From contig CAJTUY010000025.1 of the NCBI GenBank assembly GCA_910579415.1, forward strand, positions 1,842 through 30,094: DNA of 28,253 bases, written 5' to 3'. The notes beneath the pieces are model-generated. The model was not told where the DNA came from, searched no databases, and was given only the letters and a program-made list of their open reading frames with translations. The stretch comes from an uncultured Clostridia bacterium. GTDB lineage: Bacteria; Bacillota; Clostridia; UBA1381. The translations under genes were made by a program, and so were the position numbers. Every line of letters starts with the position of its first letter. The stretch's first letter is position 1. Of this stretch, positions 23,701 through 28,253 are shown piece by piece.

Positions 23701-23740
23701 AAAAGGAGTATATGTTTTATAAGACATATACTCCTTTTTT
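23701..23740. terminator. Bidirectional terminator between the acyl-CoA synthetase and histidine kinase genes
   Basis: A 15-bp perfect stem, 23701-23715 with 23724-23738, an 8-base loop and T-runs on both strands. It sits between convergent genes. Confidence 0.93.
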
Positions 23741-23760
23741 ATATATCATGAACGTTATTT

Positions 23761-25515
23761 TTACTGTTTTAGAGGTATTGTGATGTAGACATCAGTACCC
23801 AGCCCTTCATGTGAGGTCACAGTAATACCGTAATTATCACCGAAGATAATTTTAATTCTTTGATTTACGTTTATAAGTCCGATATGTGATTTCTCATCGT
23901 TATATGCGTTATCCTGAAGTCTGTGGTTAAGTGAATTGAGTGTTTCGCTGTCCATACCGATGCCATTGTCGCTGACGGTTATAACTATATTTTTATCATC
24001 GCATTTGCCTGAAATTTTTATCAATCCCTTATCATTTTTAGGCTTAAGACCGTGATATACGGCATTTTCAATAATTGGCTGCAAGCATATTTTTATAATG
24101 GTGCAGGGGAGAATTGCATTGTCGATATTCCATTCAATATCAAATAAATCACTGTACCGTAGAGCAAGAATACTAATATATTCCTTTGTGTATTTAATTT
24201 CATCTTTGATTGAAACAAAATAACCGGATGAGAGGGTATTTCTGAAGAAACTTGCCAAAGTAATCAGAGACTTTGAAACAGGATTTTCCGAATTGGACAG
24301 ATTATAAGCCATCCAGTTTATTGTTTCAAGTGTGTTATATAGAAAATGCGGGTTAATCTGCGTTTGCAGCATATCATACTGAGCCTTGCGCAGGAGTTTC
24401 ATGCGTTCCTCTAAAATTTCCTCCATCTTTGTTTTATCCTCAATATGAAGGCGGATACTGTTGATTATATACGTAAGTTCATTTTTATCTTCATTGCTGA
24501 TATTATCAGCCGCCGCAGGCGAGCTGTCAAGAAATGAAATAATTTCATGAAGCGGTGTATAGCTCTTTGCCGAAGCAACATAGGCAAGTACAAATACGAC
24601 TGCAAGCAGCAGAAGAAGTATTACAATAATTTGAACTCTCATAGCGGATAAACGCTGTTCATAGAGTGTAAGTGGATATGCGCTGATATATTTGTAACTG
24701 CTTACACGGCTTTCAGCAGAAAGTACAGTATAGTTTTCATCATTTATCTGACAAGACTCTGTATCAGAACCAATATTTTCTGAATTAAGGCAAATATCCT
24801 CAAGCTGTACATTGAAGTATTCGGAATTGCTTGACATAATTATTTTGTTGTCGGGATTCAGAAGAAGTAATGTTTTGCCATCCTTATAACGCTTATATAG
24901 CATTGAATTATACATAATCTGAGAATTTATATTCATTATTATGGCGCCTGTTTTCTCATCGGCAACATATATCGGCTTAATAATTGTAATAAGCGGTGGA
25001 TATGAGTTGTTTTTTGAACGCGGAATAATAATGCCGGTAGGGGAATTTATCTTCTTATAGTCATCGAGCCAGTCTGTATCCGCGTAATCTGAAATGGGCT
25101 GGATATTTTCGGAAACAATAAGAGAATCCGCAGGCTCAGAATAGATATAAATGGAATCAAGATATGTATAAATCATTGGCAGTGTCTTTGCCAGACCGGT
25201 TACGGTTTTAAAAGAATCGGTAGATACATTATTGATTGTAAAAAGCTGAGTGCTTTCATTACTTGCAAGAGAACTGCTCATCATATCACATTCCATGAGT
25301 GTTCTGTCAATAATATTTACCGAGCTGTCTAGTGTAGACGAATTTTCAAGCGTAATTTCCTCACGCACATTTCTGAAATTAGTCGAGTAGAACAAAATGC
25401 TCATTATCAGAAACGGCACTATGGTTAAAAGCGCAACAAGAAGAAAAGTACGCAAAAAAATACTGTTCATTTTGAAATGTTTAATATATGACCAGTTATC
25501 TTTGAGTTTATTCAC
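23761..25515 (-). CDS. YesM-type sensor histidine kinase
   Basis: The 584-residue protein has TM1 at 19-43, an extracellular sensor region at 44-293 (Cache-like, not certain), TM2 at 294-316, a linker or HAMP-like region at 317-370, then the His_kinase domain (PF06580) with H390 in QINPHFLYNTLETINW and an ATPase domain with N484 in PIIENAVYHGL and SDNGIGMD at 515-522. YesM-type kinases sense carbohydrates outside the cell and phosphorylate AraC-type regulators. The GTG start at 25515 has AGAGGAG about ten bases upstream, six bases after the regulator stop, so they form one operon. The nearby ABC permease genes are the likely targets. Confidence 0.92.
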   Translation of the reverse strand: MNKLKDNWSYIKHFKMNSIFLRTFLLVALLTIVPFLIMSILFYSTNFRNVREEITLENSSTLDSSVNIIDRTLMECDMMSSSLASNESTQLFTINNVSTDSFKTVTGLAKTLPMIYTYLDSIYIYSEPADSLIVSENIQPISDYADTDWLDDYKKINSPTGIIIPRSKNNSYPPLITIIKPIYVADEKTGAIIMNINSQIMYNSMLYKRYKDGKTLLLLNPDNKIIMSSNSEYFNVQLEDICLNSENIGSDTESCQINDENYTVLSAESRVSSYKYISAYPLTLYEQRLSAMRVQIIVILLLLLAVVFVLAYVASAKSYTPLHEIISFLDSSPAAADNISNEDKNELTYIINSIRLHIEDKTKMEEILEERMKLLRKAQYDMLQTQINPHFLYNTLETINWMAYNLSNSENPVSKSLITLASFFRNTLSSGYFVSIKDEIKYTKEYISILALRYSDLFDIEWNIDNAILPCTIIKICLQPIIENAVYHGLKPKNDKGLIKISGKCDDKNIVITVSDNGIGMDSETLNSLNHRLQDNAYNDEKSHIGLINVNQRIKIIFGDNYGITVTSHEGLGTDVYITIPLKQ

Positions 25516-25521
25516 AATAAA

Positions 25522-26550
25522 TCAGCTCCTCTGTACATTGTGTATATATTCGCTCGGAGTGCAGTTATAGTATTCTTTAAAAACTCTTGTAAAATATCCG
25601 GAACTGTTATATCCGCATTCCTTGCTTATATCAGTAACTTTTTTGTTTTCTTTCAGGAGGCTGACAGCATGTTCCATACGCACTTTAAGAAGATAATCGC
25701 TAAAATTTTCGCCTGTCTGTTCCTTGAAAAAACGGCTGCAGTAAGCAGGATTAAAGAAAACTGTTTCAGCAGCGTCCTGTAAAGAGATATTTTTTGAAAA
25801 ATTTTCGTTAATAAACTGAATAAGCTTGTCGATTACAATATTATCGGTCTTTTTATCTTTGGTAAGCAAGTGATTTAAAATATGTTCAAGTATGACAGAT
25901 GATGTCTGATAAACTTCATCTTTGGAATTTGTTTTGAGAAGTATATTATAGTCTGTAAGTTCAGATGTAATTCGTATGTTAAGATTGGCGTACAGCTTGT
26001 CAATAATAATTTCAAAAATATTAAAGGCATATTGACCGAGCTGCTCATTTTGTCGTGTGTTGCCGTCAAGCAAGAGCTTCAGTTCCAATTGAGCCTCATC
26101 TGAATTTTTGGCAATTATTGCAGCATAAAGCTGCATGATGCTGTCAAGAAATACATTGATATTATTATTTTTTTGTTCTGCAATCAGATTTCCCATTCTG
26201 ATAAGGGTATTTTTCATTTCATCAAAGTCGGTAGGCTTTGTTATGTATTCCTTCACGTTGTATTTTATAGCGGCTTTGGCATATTCAAATTCCGTATATC
26301 CGCTGAGGAGAATAACATGAATCCACGGCTTGTTTTCGTAAATATACTGAGCAAGGTCTATACCTGAAACAGTAACCATTCTGATATCTGAAATAACCAA
26401 ATCCACATCATTTTCTTCTAGGTATTTAATGGCATCGCTGCCGTCACGGAAAGATGCTGCCACTGTAAAGCCTGCGCCGCAGCTGTCGATGAATGAGGAA
26501 ATGCTTGAACGTATAATCGGTTCGTCATCTACTACTATTGCGCTGAACAT
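25522..26550 (-). CDS. YesN-type response regulator with AraC DNA-binding domain
   Basis: The 342-residue protein has a receiver domain at 1-120 with D8-D9-E10, phosphorylation site D55 (VISDIRM), S83 and K105 (TKP). A helical linker spans about 125-235. The C-terminal HTH_18 (AraC) domain is at about 240-342, with DISKECGYNSSGYFTRVFKE and CTPSEY. I chose ATG 26550 because GAAAGG lies ten bases upstream on the - strand and the protein begins directly with the receiver fold; the longer frame from 26616 would cross the promoter. Phosphorylation by the kinase encoded directly downstream should activate sugar uptake genes. Confidence 0.93.
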   Translation of the reverse strand: MFSAIVVDDEPIIRSSISSFIDSCGAGFTVAASFRDGSDAIKYLEENDVDLVISDIRMVTVSGIDLAQYIYENKPWIHVILLSGYTEFEYAKAAIKYNVKEYITKPTDFDEMKNTLIRMGNLIAEQKNNNINVFLDSIMQLYAAIIAKNSDEAQLELKLLLDGNTRQNEQLGQYAFNIFEIIIDKLYANLNIRITSELTDYNILLKTNSKDEVYQTSSVILEHILNHLLTKDKKTDNIVIDKLIQFINENFSKNISLQDAAETVFFNPAYCSRFFKEQTGENFSDYLLKVRMEHAVSLLKENKKVTDISKECGYNSSGYFTRVFKEYYNCTPSEYIHNVQRS

Positions 26551-26587
26551 AAAATCACATCCTTTCATTATCTGCTTTGTGCCTTGT

Positions 26588-26616
26588 AGTATAACACAAA
26601 GGAAATGAGAAATCAA
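26588..26616 (-). promoter_or_regulatory. Promoter for the two-component operon
   Basis: On the - strand, TTGATT (26616-26611), a 17-base spacer and TATACT (26593-26588) preceded by TGT (extended -10). The predicted start near 26581 lies about 30 bases before the regulator ATG and supports the shorter start. Confidence 0.75.
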
Positions 26617-26671
26617 GGCTAAATATGAAAATATATGTATAAATTGACTACTATAAAAAGGAAGCAGGGCA

Positions 26672-26691
26672 GTATTATATCTATACTATAC
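26672..26691. promoter_or_regulatory. Imperfect dyad, possible regulator site
   Basis: A 20-base sequence with GTAT and TAT on the left matching ATA and ATAC on the right (14 of 20 positions symmetric). Its centre is about 54 bases upstream of the permease -35 and about 65 bases upstream of the regulator -35. Base composition makes a chance dyad plausible. Confidence 0.25.
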
Positions 26692-26734
26692 AAAAAACAG
26701 GTCAATATATTAACACAATGTAAAATTTTTACCC

Positions 26735-26763
26735 TTGTTTTGGGAATAAAACTTCGATAAAAT
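26735..26763 (+). promoter_or_regulatory. Promoter for the ABC permease operon
   Basis: TTGTTT at 26735-26740, a 17-base spacer and TAAAAT at 26758-26763. Moderate match; a weak -35 and -10 fit a promoter that needs an activator such as the YesN-type regulator. Predicted start near 26770. Confidence 0.55.
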
Positions 26764-26807
26764 ATTAACAGAAGATAAAATATTTAAAGAAAGCGAGGCA
26801 AAACTTT

Positions 26808-27770
26808 ATGGCGAAAGCAAAAATTAAAAAGGCTGAAACGGCTGTTACAGTCAGAAAAAAGAGCCGGTGGAAGGATTTCCGCGATAATGCAGAGCTTTCC
26901 GCTTTGACAATACCGGGAATTTTACTTTTACTGGTGTTTGCATATATACCAATGCTTGGTATTATTATTGCATTTAAAGATTACAGAAACAATCTGGGAA
27001 TTTTCAAAAGCCCATGGGTAGGTTTCCAGAATTTCAAATTCTTCTTCACTTCGAATGACGCGTGGAGAATAGGAAGAAACACGGTAGGCTACGGCATACT
27101 GTTCATAGTGCTAAACCTGATTGCGGCAGTATTTGTTGCTATATTACTTTATGAAGTACGAAAAAAAATAGCTCTGAAATTTTATCAGACGAGTATGATA
27201 CTGCCGCACTTTCTCTCTTGGGTAATTGTAGGATACATAACTTACATACTGTTAGAGCCTGAGATGGGAATATTTAATAAGATAATACAGTTCTTTGGCG
27301 GCGAGGGGCTGCAATGGTATTCGGAACCGAAATACTGGGTATTCATTCTGCCGATAGTCAACTTGTGGAAAAACATCGGACTTAAGACGATAATGTACTA
27401 TGCGGCGCTTATGGGAATTGACGAACAGCTTTATGAAGCGGCGCAGCTTGACGGCGCAGGACGATTTAAGCAGATTTTATATATAACACTGCCGTCGCTT
27501 ATACCGCTTATGACAATTCTTACAATACTGGATGTAGGACATATCATAAAAGGTGATTTCGGTTTGTTCTATACGATACCGAGAGATGTCGGACTTCTTT
27601 ATCCGGCAACAGATATTATCGATACATATGTTTATCGCGGACTTCGTACCGGTGATGATATCGGAATAACAACAGCGGTAGGATTGTTCCAGTCAGTAGT
27701 AGGATTTTTAATGGTAGTTGGAACCAACCTGATAGTCAAGAAGGTTTCACCTGAAAATTCATTATTCTAA
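26808..27770 (+). CDS. ABC sugar transporter permease, LplB/YteP type
   Basis: The 320-residue protein has a basic N-terminus and six hydrophobic segments. The family features are PGILLLLVFAYIPMLGIIIAFKDY near residues 37-60 and the cytoplasmic EAA loop YEAAQLDGAGRFKQILYITLP (about 207-227) that contacts the ATPase. LplB/YteP permeases, with an LplC partner and a lipoprotein, import oligosaccharides such as those from pectin or other plant polymers. The substrate cannot be decided here. The next permease gene follows 16 bases later. The divergent YesMN-type system is the likely regulator. Confidence 0.93.
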   Translation: MAKAKIKKAETAVTVRKKSRWKDFRDNAELSALTIPGILLLLVFAYIPMLGIIIAFKDYRNNLGIFKSPWVGFQNFKFFFTSNDAWRIGRNTVGYGILFIVLNLIAAVFVAILLYEVRKKIALKFYQTSMILPHFLSWVIVGYITYILLEPEMGIFNKIIQFFGGEGLQWYSEPKYWVFILPIVNLWKNIGLKTIMYYAALMGIDEQLYEAAQLDGAGRFKQILYITLPSLIPLMTILTILDVGHIIKGDFGLFYTIPRDVGLLYPATDIIDTYVYRGLRTGDDIGITTAVGLFQSVVGFLMVVGTNLIVKKVSPENSLF

Positions 27771-27786
27771 GAAGGAGGGGAATGAA

Positions 27787-28253
27787 GTGAATAAAAAAAT
27801 TAAAACTTCAAGTGTGATAATAAATCTGTTCTTTTGTTTAGGCTCATTGTTATTCATACTTCCATTCGTGCTTATAATAGCAGCCTCCTTTACAAAAGAG
27901 AGCGCGTTGGTTGCGGAAGGATATAAGCTGATACCATCGCAGTTTTCATTGGAAGCATATAAATATGTATTCAGAAGTCCTCAGCAATTGATAGACTCAT
28001 ATAAGATAACAATCATATATTCATTTGTAGCAACCTTTCTTGGTGTAATCGTAATGTCAATGTTGGCATATCCGCTTTCAAGACCGAATTACAAATATAA
28101 GAGGATAGTAACGTTCTTTATCTTTTTCACAATGCTGTTTTCGGGCGGACTGGTTCCCTCGTACATATGGATGACAAGATATTTACACATGGGCGACACA
28201 ATCTGGGTATACATACTTCCATTCCTTGTAAACGCATTCCATGTAATTGTAAT
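27787..28253 (+). CDS. ABC sugar transporter permease, LplC/YtcP type (partial at window end)
   Basis: The frame is open from GTG 27787 to the window end, about 155 residues. AGGAGG at 27773-27778 is eight bases upstream. It opens with a transmembrane helix (LLFILPFVLIIAASF) and reads FSLEAYKYVFRSP, then AYPLSRPNYKYKR and FFTMLFSGGLVPSYIW, all typical of the CUT1 LplC permeases that pair with LplB. The C-terminal EAA loop lies outside. A solute-binding lipoprotein is expected downstream but is not in the window. Confidence 0.9.
   Translation, partial: MNKKIKTSSVIINLFFCLGSLLFILPFVLIIAASFTKESALVAEGYKLIPSQFSLEAYKYVFRSPQQLIDSYKITIIYSFVATFLGVIVMSMLAYPLSRPNYKYKRIVTFFIFFTMLFSGGLVPSYIWMTRYLHMGDTIWVYILPFLVNAFHVIV

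Larger units (their letters stand above)
26551..26807. other. Divergent control region between the two-component system and the ABC transporter
   Basis: This 257-base gap holds one promoter for each direction and, between them, an imperfect dyad at 26672-26691. GCGAGG about 10 bases upstream of 26808 serves as the permease ribosome binding site. I see no open reading frame or RNA gene. Confidence 0.6.

Noticed and set aside
26551..26616. Upstream extension of the response regulator by 22 residues
   Set aside because: It would run through the extended -10 promoter, and the internal ATG at 26550 has a good ribosome binding site and begins directly with the receiver fold.

Overview
The window reads as chromosome of a low-GC, spore-forming member of the Clostridia (Bacillota). 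The reasons are the AT-rich sequence, strong Gram-positive Shine-Dalgarno sites, frequent GTG and TTG starts, and the order SpoVB-like flippase, mazG, hup, rqcP, yabP, yabQ, divIC, yabR, which matches the Bacillus subtilis yabM-yabR block. Housekeeping gene order and a YesMN/LplBC-type sugar locus fit a gut or fermentative anaerobe; genus and species cannot be assigned. Most genes run on the + strand.

Layout. Positions 1-1110: the end of ispF overlaps a HAD phosphatase-GtrA fusion. 1136-2401 (-): aroA. 2491-7137: a lipid flippase, mazG, then hup with its own promoter and terminator, then rqcP, yabP, yabQ, divIC and yabR (sporulation, division, translation quality control). 7194-9275: a large membrane protein ending in a DUF6273-like domain. 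9278-13770: tsaC, an NSS sodium symporter, ywlE, rimI and tsaD (t6A tRNA modification and protein modification). 13800-16250: aroB, lspA, rluD. 16342-20065: ddl, murI, a YwiB-like protein and a secreted S41 protease (cell wall). 20119-20203 (-): tRNA-Leu(CAG). 20467-23698: an SSF symporter and an acyl-CoA synthetase, a plausible import-and-activate pair. 23761-26550 (-): a YesMN-type two-component system, divergent from an ABC sugar permease pair (26808 to the window end), which it probably controls.

Most of the window is conserved core chromosome. I see no insertion sequence, phage, CRISPR array or defence island, and no clear undescribed system. The best leads are two unusual protein architectures (HAD-GtrA; polytopic membrane protein plus DUF6273), a 20-residue tandem duplication at the N-terminus of the acyl-CoA synthetase, a 10-bp perfect inverted repeat embracing the ddl promoter, and a possible sigma-E promoter before yabP. 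There is no gene-free stretch longer than 300 bases; the longest gaps (20204-20466 and 26551-26807) hold promoters and repeats and are described below.
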